Source: JABDPF01 sp037384065 | Lineage (GTDB): Bacteria; Pseudomonadota; Gammaproteobacteria; Xanthomonadales; SZUA-36 | Reading direction: 5' to 3' | Length of the DNA: 64,000 nt | Assembly: GCA_037384065.1 (NCBI GenBank) | Contig: JARROJ010000002.1 | Span: forward strand, 14,279 to 78,278 | The notes under the pieces: model-generated | Databases searched by the model: none | What the model saw: the letters and a program-made list of their open reading frames with translations, nothing else | Told to the model about the DNA's origin: nothing | In this document: positions 1 through 9,020 of the stretch, in pieces | Layout: each line of letters opens with the position of its first letter | Numbering within the stretch: position 1 is the first letter of the stretch | Made by a program: the position numbers and the translations under genes

Positions 1-681
1 CCGTTCCGACCAGCGCGCCCAGCCGCGCACCAGGAGACTGGAACCGGTGGCCTCGAGCTCCTCGCACAGCGCAGCGAGCCGCGGATATTCCAGCGTGATG
101 AAATCGGTATCGAGCGTCGGCTCGGCGAATCCGGCCGCCGCCAGCGCATCGCCGATTTCCAGGATGTCCGGGAACGCCGGCACCTCGACCGCGGGATCGA
201 CCGCGGCCCAGGCCGCGCGCATCTGGCTGAAGGTGTCCCGGCCAAGCGTGCTGAAAAGGAACATGCCGCCGGGGCGCAGCACGCGCCGGACTTCAGCGAA
301 GAAACCCACCGGGTCGCGGCTCCAGAAGGCGGCCATGTTCGAAAACACCAGGTCGACCGACTGCGCCGCCAGCGGCAGTTCGCCGATATCCGCGCAAACC
401 GTTCGAACGGGCCGCAGCAACCGGCTCCTGCGGCGCGCGCGGGCCAGCATGGCCGGCGCGAAGTCGAGCCCGGCCACGAGGGCCCCGGGGTAGCGCGACT
501 TCAGGTCGGCCGCGCCCGAACCGGTGCCGCAGCCGAGATCCACGATACGCGACGGATCGTATTGCTGGAAGACGGTGCGTGCAGCGAGTCGCCGGCCGAC
601 CTCCTGCTCCAACGCGGCGTGCCCGTCGTAAACCGCGGCGATGCGGTCGAAATGCGCCTGGATGTCGGGAACCGAAGACAC
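1..681 (-). CDS. bioC: Malonyl-ACP O-methyltransferase BioC, 3' end outside window
   Basis: This gene encodes a SAM-dependent methyltransferase that methylates the free carboxyl of malonyl-ACP so that fatty acid synthase can build the pimeloyl moiety of biotin. Reading leftward from a GTG at 681 gives 227 codons without a stop before the window edge. The N-terminal segment (IQAHFDRIAAVYD) is typical of BioC. The SAM-binding motif I is VDLGCGTGSG at about residues 47-56, followed by GLDFAPAML and a later RRVLRPGG segment. The shorter 136-residue reading in another frame is only a shadow. The neighbour comF is divergent, and comF is often found with bio genes in gammaproteobacteria. The alternative is a UbiE/COQ5-like methyltransferase of another role, but the N-terminus favours BioC. 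Confidence 0.85.
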   Translation of the reverse strand, partial: MSSVPDIQAHFDRIAAVYDGHAALEQEVGRRLAARTVFQQYDPSRIVDLGCGTGSGAADLKSRYPGALVAGLDFAPAMLARARRRSRLLRPVRTVCADIGELPLAAQSVDLVFSNMAAFWSRDPVGFFAEVRRVLRPGGMFLFSTLGRDTFSQMRAAWAAVDPAVEVPAFPDILEIGDALAAAGFAEPTLDTDFITLEYPRLAALCEELEATGSSLLVRGWARWSER

Positions 682-826
682 GGCTGCTCCTGGTCGGTTG
701 CAAGCCTTCAATCTATGGGCGGGCTGCAGGAAGTCCAAATCGCGGCGCGCGGCGCCGGGTGAATCTCCTGCACGGGCCGTAGCCGGATTCGCATGCCTCT
801 GGGCACGCACCGCGCTAGCCTGGGGT

Positions 827-1522
827 ATGGATGGGCTGCTCGATTACGTCCTGCCGCGTCATTGCCTGGTCTGTGGGCGATTCGCCGGCGCGCAGAACCT
901 GTGTGCGCCGTGCGCGGCGGAGTTGCCGCGTGCCGGTGACGCCTGCCGGCGTTGCGCATTGCCCCTGCCCGGCAATCCCGACGCGACCTGCGGCGCCTGC
1001 CTGAGCGCGCCCCCGCCCTGGAACCGGGCCGTGACGGCCTTCGCGTATCGTTACCCGGTGCGCCAGCTCGTGCAGCGCTTCAAGTTCAACCGCAGCCTGG
1101 CGAGTGGCGAAGTGCTGGCCGTCGAGCTCAGCCGCAGCCTGCGCCGCAGCGGCCAGCACGCGGACGCGATCGTGCCGGTGCCGCTGCACGCCTGGCGATT
1201 TTTCACGCGCGGCTATAACCAGGCCGACCTGCTCGCCCGGCGGATCGGCCGCGACCTCGGACTGCGCGTGGATGCCGGACTGCTGCGACGCGGGCGGCGA
1301 ACCGCCGCCCAAACCGGTCTCGACGCCGTCCAGCGCCGGCGTAACGTGCGCGGCGCGTTCCGGGTCGCTCGCCGTCGGCGGGCGCCCCTGCCGCAGCACG
1401 TCGCCCTGGTCGATGACGTGATGACCACGGGCGCGACGCTCGAGGCCTGCACCCGGGCGCTGTTGCGCGCGGGCGTGCGCTCGGTTTCGCTCTGGGTCGC
1501 GGCGCGGGCGCCGCCGCCGTGA
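827..1522 (+). CDS. comF: ComF family phosphoribosyltransferase-like protein
   Basis: This is a 231-residue ComF/GntX-type protein, associated in other bacteria with DNA uptake and use of extracellular DNA. The ATG at 827 begins MDGLLDYVLP; the frame is open further upstream, but that part has no family similarity. Four CxxC pairs at residues 13/16, 26/29, 40/43 and 55/58 form a zinc-finger-like N-terminus. The PRPP-binding loop VDDVMTTGAT lies at 195-204. The length is usual for the family. The reaction catalysed by ComF proteins is not settled, so the role is family inference. It diverges from bioC and ends just before the convergent ubiA. Confidence 0.88.
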   Translation: MDGLLDYVLPRHCLVCGRFAGAQNLCAPCAAELPRAGDACRRCALPLPGNPDATCGACLSAPPPWNRAVTAFAYRYPVRQLVQRFKFNRSLASGEVLAVELSRSLRRSGQHADAIVPVPLHAWRFFTRGYNQADLLARRIGRDLGLRVDAGLLRRGRRTAAQTGLDAVQRRRNVRGAFRVARRRRAPLPQHVALVDDVMTTGATLEACTRALLRAGVRSVSLWVAARAPPP

Positions 1523-1535
1523 ACGGGGCGCCGTG

Positions 1536-2408
1536 TCAGACGCTGTACACGCCCCTTTGCCAGAAGTGCAGCACGAGACCGATGAACAGCAGGAATCCGA
1601 CCCAGTTGTTGTTCAGGAACGCGCGGAAACAGGCATTCCGGTCGCGGTCGCGCGCCATGATGATCTGCCGGGCGAACAGCACCGCCGCCGCCCCCACGCC
1701 GGCGAACCAGCCCCAGGCCAGTTCCTGCCGCAGACCGAGCGCCACGAGCAGCGCGATCATGACGACCATCAGGACGGCGACGATCACGACGTCGTAACGC
1801 CCGAACAGGATGGCGGTCGACCGGATGCCGACGGCGAGGTCGTCATCGCGGTCGACCATCGCGTACAGCGTGTCGTAGATCACGGACCAGAGGGTATTCA
1901 CGGCCAGCAGGAACCAGGCCAGCAGCGGGATGGCGCCGGTCTCCGCGGCAAAGGCCATCGGAATGCCCCAGCCGAAAGCGATGCCCAGCACCACCTGCGG
2001 CAGGTGGGTGACCCGCTTGAAAAACGGGTACGAGGCGGCAAGCGCCGCGCCGACGAACGCCAGCTTGATCGTCAGCGCATTCGTCATCAGCACCAGGGCG
2101 AAGGCGAGCGACATCAGGACCAGGAACAACCCCAGCGCCTGGCGCAGCGTCAGTTCGCCCGCCGCCAGCGGCCGACAGCGCGTGCGCTCGACGTGCGGGT
2201 CGAAATCGCGATCCGCGATGTCGTTCATCACGCAGCCCGCCGCGCGCATCAGGATCACGCCGGCGGTGAAGATCAGCGTGTTCTTCAGGCTCGGGCGCCC
2301 CGCCCCCGCGAACAGCAGGGCCCACCATGTCGGCCACAACAGCAGCAGCGTTCCGATCGGCTTGTCGAACCGCATCAGGCGCCAATATGCGTTCCAGGGT
2401 ATCGCCAT
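1536..2408 (-). CDS. ubiA: 4-hydroxybenzoate octaprenyltransferase UbiA
   Basis: This is an integral membrane prenyltransferase that attaches the polyprenyl tail to 4-hydroxybenzoate in ubiquinone synthesis. The chosen ATG at 2408 gives 290 residues beginning MAIPWNAYWRLMRFDKPIG, which matches UbiA N-termini. The open frame continues far upstream, but that part is antisense to tatD. Both Asp-rich prenyl diphosphate motifs are present: NDIADRDFD at 62-70 and YDTLYAMVDRDDD at 178-190. About eight hydrophobic segments follow the family pattern. It is divergent from tatD, and its stop lies 13 bp beyond the end of comF, tail to tail. Confidence 0.96.
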   Translation of the reverse strand: MAIPWNAYWRLMRFDKPIGTLLLLWPTWWALLFAGAGRPSLKNTLIFTAGVILMRAAGCVMNDIADRDFDPHVERTRCRPLAAGELTLRQALGLFLVLMSLAFALVLMTNALTIKLAFVGAALAASYPFFKRVTHLPQVVLGIAFGWGIPMAFAAETGAIPLLAWFLLAVNTLWSVIYDTLYAMVDRDDDLAVGIRSTAILFGRYDVVIVAVLMVVMIALLVALGLRQELAWGWFAGVGAAAVLFARQIIMARDRDRNACFRAFLNNNWVGFLLFIGLVLHFWQRGVYSV

Positions 2409-2531
2409 GGGAACCGTTCGAGTCGGAAAACCGCTATTCTGACGGGTTCCGCGCGCGGTTCCAACAAAACCGATACAATGCGCCCCGCTGCCAAGCACGC
2501 AGCAAACGGTACCCATGGAAACCGCTCGACG

Positions 2532-3326
2532 ATGGAACTGATCGATATCGGCTGCAACCTGACCCACGACAGCTTCGACGCCGACCGCGACGAGGTGCTG
2601 GCGGACGCCCGACAGGCCGGCGTCGTGCAGATGATCGTCACCGGTGCGAGCGCAGACGGCAGCCGCGCGGCGCTGGAACTCGCGCGGCGGCATCCCGGCG
2701 TGCTGTACGCGACGGCGGGCGTCCACCCGCACCACGCGGCGGACTACACCCCCGAAACGGATGTGCTGCTGCGCGACCTCGCGGCGCAGGACGAGGTGGT
2801 CGCCGTCGGCGAGACCGGCCTCGATTATTTCCGCGATTTCTCGCCGCGCGACGCGCAACGCGATGCCTTCGCCCGCCAGTTGCGCATCGGCGCGGACACC
2901 GGCCTGCCGCTCTTCCTGCACCTGCGCGACGCGCACGACGACTTCCACGCCATGCTCAGCGAGCACCGCCCGGCGCTTTCGGACGTCGTCGTGCACTGCT
3001 TTACCGGCAGCCGCGACGAACTGCTGGACTACCTCGAGCTCGGCTGCCACATCGGTATCACCGGCTGGATCTGCGACGAGCGCCGCGGCACGCACATGAA
3101 GGACTACCTGGACGAAATCCCGGCTGACCGCCTGATGATCGAGACCGACGCCCCGTACCTGAAACCGCGCAACCTGCGGCCGAAGGTCAAATCGCACCGC
3201 AACGAGCCGCGCTTTCTGCCCTGGATCGCGGGCACGCTGGCGGCCGTGCGCAACGAACACCCCGAGCGCCTGGCGGCCGAGACCACGGCCAATGCGCGGC
3301 GCTTCTTCAGGATTCCGGCGCTTTGA
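2532..3326 (+). CDS. tatD: TatD family metal-dependent DNase
   Basis: This encodes a 264-residue TIM-barrel hydrolase of the TatD family, magnesium-dependent 3'-5' exonucleases linked to DNA repair and quality control. The start MELIDIGCNLTHDSF resembles true TatD (IGVNLTSSQF in E. coli) rather than YcfH or YjjV, which begin with an HxH. Other landmarks are TAGVHPH at 61-67, the metal-ligand Glu of GETGLD at 94, a VVHCFTGS segment near 153, ITGWICDERRG, and ETDAPYL near 205. The frame extends upstream into sequence antisense to ubiA, which is not coding. Its last 20 bp overlap the end of the convergent YheT-like gene. Confidence 0.93.
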   Translation: MELIDIGCNLTHDSFDADRDEVLADARQAGVVQMIVTGASADGSRAALELARRHPGVLYATAGVHPHHAADYTPETDVLLRDLAAQDEVVAVGETGLDYFRDFSPRDAQRDAFARQLRIGADTGLPLFLHLRDAHDDFHAMLSEHRPALSDVVVHCFTGSRDELLDYLELGCHIGITGWICDERRGTHMKDYLDEIPADRLMIETDAPYLKPRNLRPKVKSHRNEPRFLPWIAGTLAAVRNEHPERLAAETTANARRFFRIPAL

Positions 3327-4332
3327 CCGCCGGCGCGGCGTGGCTCGCCGCGTCGAACCGCTGCTCGATCAGTTCTTCGGCCAGGCTGTCGAACCGCCAG
3401 TTCTTCAGAAAGCTGCAATGCCCGCCGTAGCGGGTAATGATCAGTTCCAGGTTCGGGTTGTCCGGCAGGCGGTGAAAGTCATCGACCGGAACGATCGGGT
3501 CGTCCATCGCGGTCAGCAGGGTCGCCGGCACGGAAAGACGCGCCAGGCGCCCGCCGGCGATCGAATAACCTTCGAAATAGGCGTCCGCGCTCGCAAACCC
3601 GGCATGCCGGGTCGCCAGGTAGTGCGTACGCGCACGCAGGCTCTTGATGTCGTACCAGGTTTCGTGCGCGTAGAGTTCCGGAAAGGCGGCCTGCTTGGCC
3701 TTCAGCGAACGCGACCACTTGCGTTCGAAATAGCGTTCGTAGAAACGCATCCCGCGCTCCATCGACACCATCGCCCGGGCCGGATCGATAACCGGGCAGA
3801 CGGCGACGATGCGGCCGATGTCGAGGCCGGCCCCGGCGGCGCGCAAACCGACGCGAAGGGAAAAATTACCCCCCAGTGAAAAACCCGCCAGGCACCAGTT
3901 CCGCGCCTCGAGGCGGCTTTGCAGGTCGCCCAGGGCATGCACCACCTCCTCCAGCCGGCAGGAGTGGAAGAGACCGGGGTTGAGATGGTGCGTGTCGCCA
4001 TGGTCGCGAAAATTGAGCCGGAACACGTCGAAACCGGCCGCGAACAGCCGGGCGCCACTGCCCAGGATGTAGTTCGAATCGACGTTGCCTTCCCAGCCGT
4101 GCAACAGGACGGCGAGCCCGCGACTGCCCTGCGCCTGCGGTGTGTACAGCCCCTGCAGGCGGACGCCGTCGCCGCCGTCCAGCGTCCAGACCTCGGCGCG
4201 GCTGCACAGATCGGCGGCGCGGCGCCGCACCGTCCGGCGCCGCAGGACGCTGCTGCCGAGCAGGGACTGCAGGTGACCGCTGCGCAGGCTCAGCGGCGGT
4301 CGAAAGGCCGCGAACGCGTCAGCTGCGCGCAA
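3307..4332 (-). CDS. YheT-family alpha/beta hydrolase
   Basis: This is a 341-residue alpha/beta hydrolase of the YheT/ABHD1-3-like family, predicted esterases of unknown natural substrate. The family N-terminus is recognisable in FRPPLSLRSGHLQSLL. The oxyanion region is LLHGWEGN, the nucleophile elbow is GFSLGGN, and the acid and base are in DDPIVP and YGGHCSF. A TTG at 4332 is the only start that keeps the N-terminal signature. It overlaps the end of the upstream acyltransferase by 14 bp, which suggests translational coupling. The pairing with a PlsC-like acyltransferase hints at lipid metabolism, but that is inference. Confidence 0.88.
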   Translation of the reverse strand: MRAADAFAAFRPPLSLRSGHLQSLLGSSVLRRRTVRRRAADLCSRAEVWTLDGGDGVRLQGLYTPQAQGSRGLAVLLHGWEGNVDSNYILGSGARLFAAGFDVFRLNFRDHGDTHHLNPGLFHSCRLEEVVHALGDLQSRLEARNWCLAGFSLGGNFSLRVGLRAAGAGLDIGRIVAVCPVIDPARAMVSMERGMRFYERYFERKWSRSLKAKQAAFPELYAHETWYDIKSLRARTHYLATRHAGFASADAYFEGYSIAGGRLARLSVPATLLTAMDDPIVPVDDFHRLPDNPNLELIITRYGGHCSFLKNWRFDSLAEELIEQRFDAASHAAPAVKAPES

Positions 4333-5086
4333 TGTCGGCCTCGAACGCCGCGCGAACCGCGGCCTCCGCCTGCGCCGCGAGCTCGCGGCGCTGCCTGCCC
4401 GTCGATTCGAGTTCCGGCAGCACCTCGACGTGCGCCGTGCAGGGGCCCTGCCGCAGCAGGCGGAAGAAATTGCCGACGAAGTGCTCGCCGGGCAAAAACG
4501 TCATGTCGGGATCGTGTCCGCCATCGCGCAGGTAGCGCAACATGACCGGCTGCACCGGGGCGCCGCTGTCGATCGCCGCGGCGAACATCCGGCCGTGGAA
4601 TCGCTTGACGCCGTGCCCCGGCCGGATCCCGCCCTCCGGAAAGATCGCGACCCGGCCGCCGGCCGCGAGGCGCTCGGCCATCACCGTGGCGACACCGCTG
4701 GCCGAATCGTGGCTGCCGCGCTGGTGAAAGACCGTGCGCCCGGATCGCGCCATCAACCCGATCACCGGCCAGTCGTTGATTTCGGCCTTGGAAACGAAGC
4801 TGACGGCCGCCATGCTATTGATCAACGGAATGTCCAGCCAGGAAATGTGGTTCGCGACCAGCAGGCGCGCGCCCGCGCCGACCGCACCGATCTGTTCGAT
4901 GTGCAGGCCGAAGAGTCGGCAGATGGTGCGCATGTAGAGTACGGCCGTCACCTCGCTCAATGGACGTCCGCCGAGCCGCAGGTCCCGGAACGGACGGTAT
5001 TGCGTCACCACGGTGACGGGCGTGCCCAGCAGGAGATGCAGCAGCAGCAGCGGAAGTCTGTAAACGAGCCTGAGGTAAGCGAGCAT
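4319..5086 (-). CDS. PlsC-like 1-acyl-glycerol-3-phosphate acyltransferase
   Basis: This is a membrane-associated acyltransferase of the PlsC/LPLAT family, expected to move an acyl chain from ACP or CoA to lysophosphatidate or a related lysolipid. The catalytic motif NHISWLD and the glycerol-phosphate-binding FPEGG are both present, and a hydrophobic N-terminal segment (LVYRLPLLLLHLLLG) anchors the protein. I chose the ATG at 5086 (MLAYLRLVYRL, 255 residues). A TTG at 5146 would add a 20-residue polar extension without support. Its exact acceptor cannot be told from sequence; ornithine-lipid or lysophospholipid acylation are alternatives. It overlaps the YheT-like gene. Confidence 0.85.
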   Translation of the reverse strand: MLAYLRLVYRLPLLLLHLLLGTPVTVVTQYRPFRDLRLGGRPLSEVTAVLYMRTICRLFGLHIEQIGAVGAGARLLVANHISWLDIPLINSMAAVSFVSKAEINDWPVIGLMARSGRTVFHQRGSHDSASGVATVMAERLAAGGRVAIFPEGGIRPGHGVKRFHGRMFAAAIDSGAPVQPVMLRYLRDGGHDPDMTFLPGEHFVGNFFRLLRQGPCTAHVEVLPELESTGRQRRELAAQAEAAVRAAFEADIARS

Positions 5087-5181
5087 GTCGCGCGTGGCCT
5101 GATGTTGCCGGTCGAACCGGCGCAAGCCTACCACATGGTGCGACAATCGGCGAAAATGAACGGCTCACCCCGGAGAGTTAT

Positions 5182-6231
5182 GTGAAGCAATTCAAAGTCA
5201 CGCTTGCCGCGAACGGCAAATCCTTCGTCGTCAACGAGGGCGAGAGCGTCCTTGCAGCGGCACTGCGCCAGGGCGTGATGCTGCCCTATTCGTGCAAGAA
5301 CGGCACCTGCGGCAGTTGCAAGGGACGCCTCGAGAGCGGCGAGGTGCACTACCCGTTCCATCCGCCGCTGGCGCTGGAGAAATGCGAAATCGCGGACGGC
5401 CAGGCGCTGTTGTGCCAGGCCGAGCCGCTCGAGGACCTGGTCATCGAGGCCCGCGAGATCGAGGCCGTACGCGATATCCAGATCCGCATGCTGCCGGCGC
5501 GGGTGGTCGAGAAATCGTTCCTGGCGGACAACGTCGTCCGGCTCGTGCTGCGCCTGCCCAGCGCGCAACGCCTGCAGTTCCTCGCCGGACAGTACGTCGA
5601 GCTGTTGCCCCAGGGCGGCAAGCGGCGCGCCTTTTCGATCGCCAGTTGCCCCTCGCTTGAAAACGAGATCGAACTGCACATCCGCCACGTCGAGGGCGGC
5701 GACTTCACCGGTTTCGTGTTCGACGAACTCAAGGAGCGCGACATCCTGCGCTTCGAAGGCCCCCAGGGCAACTTTTTCGTCCGCAACGACGCACCGGAGC
5801 GCCCGCTGATCATGATGGGCGGCGGCACCGGTTTCGCGCCGCTGAAGTCGATGATCGAGAACCTGCTGGAAGCGGGCGACGAGCGCGAAATCCACCTGTT
5901 CTGGGGCGCGCGCACCGCCGCGGAACTCTACCTCGACCAACTGCCCGCCTTGTGGTCCCGCAAACACGCCCACATCCACTACACCCGCGCCGTCTCCGAC
6001 GAAACGCCGCCGGCCGACCTCGACGCCTTTCAGGGCCTGGTGCACGACGCCGTGCTGGCCGCGCACCCCGACCTGTCCGGCTTCGACGTCTACATGAGCG
6101 GCCCGCCGGCCATGATCGAGTCCGCCAAGAGCGCGTTCCGCGCCCACGGCGTGCAGCCCGACCGCCTGTTCTACGATTCCTTCGAATTCGGCCTCGACGT
6201 TCCCGTCCGCGTGCTCGCGCGGCCACACTGA
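5182..6231 (+). CDS. 2Fe-2S ferredoxin-reductase (AscD/CDP-glucoseen reductase-like)
   Basis: This is a 349-residue electron-transfer flavoprotein with an N-terminal plant-type [2Fe-2S] domain and a C-terminal FAD/NAD(P)H reductase module. The cluster ligands are in SCKNGTCGSCKG and a later LLCQA. The FAD-binding RRAFSIAS and the nucleotide-binding GGGTGFAPL follow in the normal order, and the protein ends with the usual YDSFEFG. The family includes CDP-6-deoxy-delta-3,4-glucoseen reductase and oxygenase reductases. No partner oxygenase or sugar cluster is nearby, so the electron acceptor is unknown. The GTG at 5182 follows CGGAGAG with good spacing. It is divergent from the acyltransferase. 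Confidence 0.87.
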   Translation: MKQFKVTLAANGKSFVVNEGESVLAAALRQGVMLPYSCKNGTCGSCKGRLESGEVHYPFHPPLALEKCEIADGQALLCQAEPLEDLVIEAREIEAVRDIQIRMLPARVVEKSFLADNVVRLVLRLPSAQRLQFLAGQYVELLPQGGKRRAFSIASCPSLENEIELHIRHVEGGDFTGFVFDELKERDILRFEGPQGNFFVRNDAPERPLIMMGGGTGFAPLKSMIENLLEAGDEREIHLFWGARTAAELYLDQLPALWSRKHAHIHYTRAVSDETPPADLDAFQGLVHDAVLAAHPDLSGFDVYMSGPPAMIESAKSAFRAHGVQPDRLFYDSFEFGLDVPVRVLARPH

Positions 6232-6265
6232 ACGCGCTTCCGCCGCGCCAAAGGGTATGCCGGCC

Positions 6266-6348
6266 AGCCCGGTTCCGGGCTGTAGGACGACCCGGATGTC
6301 GTCATCCGGGCGATACAGGACGTACTCGAGCGCTCCCGGAACCGGGCT
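6266..6348. repeat. Nested inverted repeat, REP/MITE-like
   Basis: In the 198-bp gap between two convergent genes, 14-bp arms at 6266-6279 (AGCCCGGTTCCGGG) and 6335-6348 are exact reverse complements. They enclose a second hairpin, CCCGGATG at 6291-6298 with CATCCGGG at 6303-6310 and a 4-nt loop. It may act as a transcript-end structure for both converging genes or be a dispersed palindromic element. No second copy was noticed in the window. Confidence 0.65.
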
Positions 6349-6429
6349 GTGCGGTTGCCCCGCGCCTCGCCGGAGGGCAAGAACAACTCGTCAGAGCGAC
6401 AGGCGAACGGCGGACAACGCCGCGCAGCC

Positions 6430-7656
6430 TCAGACCTTCGGCTTCGCGCCCGGCGACTCCAGCCGCGCAAGTTCCCCCGGCAGTGGCAGGGGATCACGTC
6501 CCTGGCTCATGCGCAGGGCATTGCGGAAGCAGGCCATCGCCACCTCGAGCTCGCCCTTGCGCTCGAGCAGCTGACCGAGGGAGTCGTACCCGGCCACCGA
6601 CGGCTCGAGTTCGAGGCCGCGCACGAGGTGTTCGCGCGCCTTGCCCCACAACTCTTCCCGGGCGCACAGGCGACCCAGCGCGAGGTGCAGCAGCGGTTCT
6701 TCCGGATGGGCGCCAAGCCACTTTTCGCACTGGCGCATGCGCTTGCTGGCGTCATCGGGGCCCGCTTCGCCGTAGGCCGGCAACAGGCTCGGATCCCATT
6801 CGCGCTTGAGGCTCGCGCGAATCACCTCTTCGGTCAGCGCGGCCGCGTCGAGCCGGATCGCGCGTTCCGCGAAAGCCAGGATCACGCTGTTCTCGCGCTG
6901 CATCGCCTTGGGCAGGCTGCGCCAGCCCGCCTGCAGCGCCTCGGCATCGGCGCTGTGCTGGAGCTCGATCACGGCCGCCTGCTGTTTCAGCTCGGCGGCG
7001 CGCTCCGGGTCGAGCAGGTCGGTTTTCAACATGATCGGCAACAGGCGCATGAGCGATTCCATGTCGCCGAGCTCGGTGTAACAGCGCGACAGCAGATCCA
7101 GCACCTGGGGATGCTTGCGGCGTTTCCGTTGCAGGTCCTCGAGTATCGGCCGGGCTTTCTCGTAATCGCCGTTGGAAACCAGGATGCGTGCGCGCGTCAA
7201 TTCGACCAGGAAGCGTTGCTTTCGATTGCGCGTATCGGCCTGTTCGAGGTAGCGCTCGGCGCGGTCGCCGGCGGCCTGGCCGTCGGCCGCCTCCGCGGCG
7301 GCGAGGTAACGGGCCGTCGTCCGGCCATGGCTGCTCGCCGATTTCTCCAGGGCCCGCTCGGCGGTTTCCCAGTCCCCCTCGTTCAGCGCCAGCAGGCCCT
7401 TCTCCAGCTGAACCATGGCCCGCTGTTCACGAACCCGGCGAGCGGCGCGGGCCGGCATCTGCCACAAGCGGATCAGCGCCCAGACGAGGGCCCACAGCAG
7501 GAGGATGCCCAGCACCAGCACCAGCACGCTGGTTTCCACCGTCCACCCGCGAAAATGAACCTGGACCATGCCCGGGTCGGCCTTGAACACCGGCGCCAGC
7601 GCGGCCGCCAGCAGCGCCAGCAGGATCGCAAAGACGACCAGGAACGCCGTTTTCAT
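6430..7656 (-). CDS. hemY: HemY, inner-membrane TPR protein of heme locus
   Basis: This is a 408-residue HemY protein. It is anchored by two N-terminal transmembrane segments (about 4-24 and 43-65) followed by a TPR-rich periplasmic or cytoplasmic part. HemY is always linked to late-tetrapyrrole genes and is thought to organise heme synthesis, but no catalytic activity is established. The N-terminus (PVFKADPGMVQVHFRGWTVETS) and the later HPQVLDLLSRCYTELGD are typical. Its ATG overlaps the hemX stop (ATGA), so it is the last gene of the algZ-algR-hemC-hemD-hemX-hemY run. Confidence 0.92.
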   Translation of the reverse strand: MKTAFLVVFAILLALLAAALAPVFKADPGMVQVHFRGWTVETSVLVLVLGILLLWALVWALIRLWQMPARAARRVREQRAMVQLEKGLLALNEGDWETAERALEKSASSHGRTTARYLAAAEAADGQAAGDRAERYLEQADTRNRKQRFLVELTRARILVSNGDYEKARPILEDLQRKRRKHPQVLDLLSRCYTELGDMESLMRLLPIMLKTDLLDPERAAELKQQAAVIELQHSADAEALQAGWRSLPKAMQRENSVILAFAERAIRLDAAALTEEVIRASLKREWDPSLLPAYGEAGPDDASKRMRQCEKWLGAHPEEPLLHLALGRLCAREELWGKAREHLVRGLELEPSVAGYDSLGQLLERKGELEVAMACFRNALRMSQGRDPLPLPGELARLESPGAKPKV

Positions 7657-8942
7657 CCCTGCGCTTCCCCGTCGGCCGGCGTTTCCGCCGCGGGCTCGCT
7701 CGCGCCTTCCGGTGCGGCAGGCGGCGCCGCGGGCCGCGGCCGGTCGCCGCGCAGGACGCGAAGCTGGGACCAGGGCGCCGTGATGTCCGGCACGTCCGGC
7801 TCGATATCGACCGCACGTAATGCGTCGATTTCGCGCATAACAGATTCGAACGTGGGGTCATCTGCTTCGAACCACGTCGAAAGGGATTCTTTCACGCGAT
7901 CCAGGGCGTTGCGGAACGAGGCCTCGTCACGACGCATCAGCGCGAGGTGGGCGACCTCGACCTGCAGCCAGGTCCGCTGGCGCACATAGTCCTTGTCCTC
8001 GATGCTCAGCCGCCCCTCGGCCTCGGTCGCGCGGCGCACCGTGACCAGGCTGGAGAAGACGCTTTTGGCCTTCGCCCACCAGCCCGACTCCGCGGTTTCC
8101 GGTGGCGCGGCGGCCGCGGCGGCCTCGCCTCGGAACGTCAGCCCGGGAATCCGTTCCTGCACGTGGTCGAGCCGGTCCGCGAGCGCCAGGTAATCGGGCA
8201 CGTCGATACCCGCCAGGGCGCGCCGCGCGGTGGCGATTTCCTGCCGAACGCCGAGGTACATCGGATTGTCCAGCGCGGCGAGGTGTTGATCGGCGACTTC
8301 CAGCGCGGCGTCGGCGGCCACGGGGTCGGCGAACAGCTTGAGGCGCTCGTTCGCCAGCCGCAGCAGGTAATCGACCTCCGCCAGGTCCAGTTCACCGCCG
8401 GCGTCCAGTTCGCGGGTCGACATGCCGGTGACCGCCGCCTCGGCGGCCTGCAATCGATCCTGTATCGCCTCCGTCGCGGTCTGCAGCGAGCGCGAAAGCG
8501 CCATTTGCTCGCGGATCGTCTGCTCGAGGCGGGCGAACTGCGCGCGATCGCTTTCCATCCGCTGCTGCATGGCGCGGAACTCGGCGGTGACGTCGCCGGA
8601 AGCCAGCGCATCCAGCTCGTCACGCAGTTCCCGGATGCGCAGCCGCAATTCATCGTCGCCCCCGTCGAGGCGGGCGATTTCGGTCATCAGGCGGGTCTGT
8701 TCCGCCTCGCCGGCGCCCTGGTCCTGCCACCACATCCACGCGGCGCCGGCCAGTGCGGCCAGCGAAAACAGGAGTGCGATGAAGGCGATGAACCGCCCGC
8801 TGCGCTGCGGAGGCGGCGCCCGTTCCGGCTCGGTGGATTCCGGCGCCTCGGGACGTTCGTCGCCGTCCGCGGCGGAACGCCCGTTGTCACCGGACGCATG
8901 ATCGAGGTCGTTCGATTCGTGGTCGCTGTGTTCCGTGTTCAC
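7653..8942 (-). CDS. hemX: HemX, uroporphyrin-III C-methyltransferase-like membrane protein
   Basis: This is a 429-residue HemX-family protein. A charged, acidic N-terminal tail is followed by one membrane segment (about 50-70) and a long coiled-coil region, then the conserved LDLAEVDYLLRLANERL segment. The family was named after a methyltransferase but lacks a SAM site. Its role is probably structural support of heme synthesis with HemY. A GTG start at 8942 is used. A 78-bp gap separates it from hemD, while hemY overlaps its stop by 4 bp. Confidence 0.9.
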   Translation of the reverse strand: MNTEHSDHESNDLDHASGDNGRSAADGDERPEAPESTEPERAPPPQRSGRFIAFIALLFSLAALAGAAWMWWQDQGAGEAEQTRLMTEIARLDGGDDELRLRIRELRDELDALASGDVTAEFRAMQQRMESDRAQFARLEQTIREQMALSRSLQTATEAIQDRLQAAEAAVTGMSTRELDAGGELDLAEVDYLLRLANERLKLFADPVAADAALEVADQHLAALDNPMYLGVRQEIATARRALAGIDVPDYLALADRLDHVQERIPGLTFRGEAAAAAAPPETAESGWWAKAKSVFSSLVTVRRATEAEGRLSIEDKDYVRQRTWLQVEVAHLALMRRDEASFRNALDRVKESLSTWFEADDPTFESVMREIDALRAVDIEPDVPDITAPWSQLRVLRGDRPRPAAPPAAPEGASEPAAETPADGEAQG

Positions 8943-9020
8943 CCGCTGGTGCCCGCCGTCGCTGAAGGGGAAAAGGAAATCGTAACCAAAAGAGGGCCGC
9001 AGTTCACCTTTTCGCCGCCG

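Noticed and set aside
2409..3260. Long leftward extension of the ubiA frame (574 codons in total)
   Set aside because: It is antisense to tatD and shows no family similarity; UbiA is complete from the ATG at 2408.
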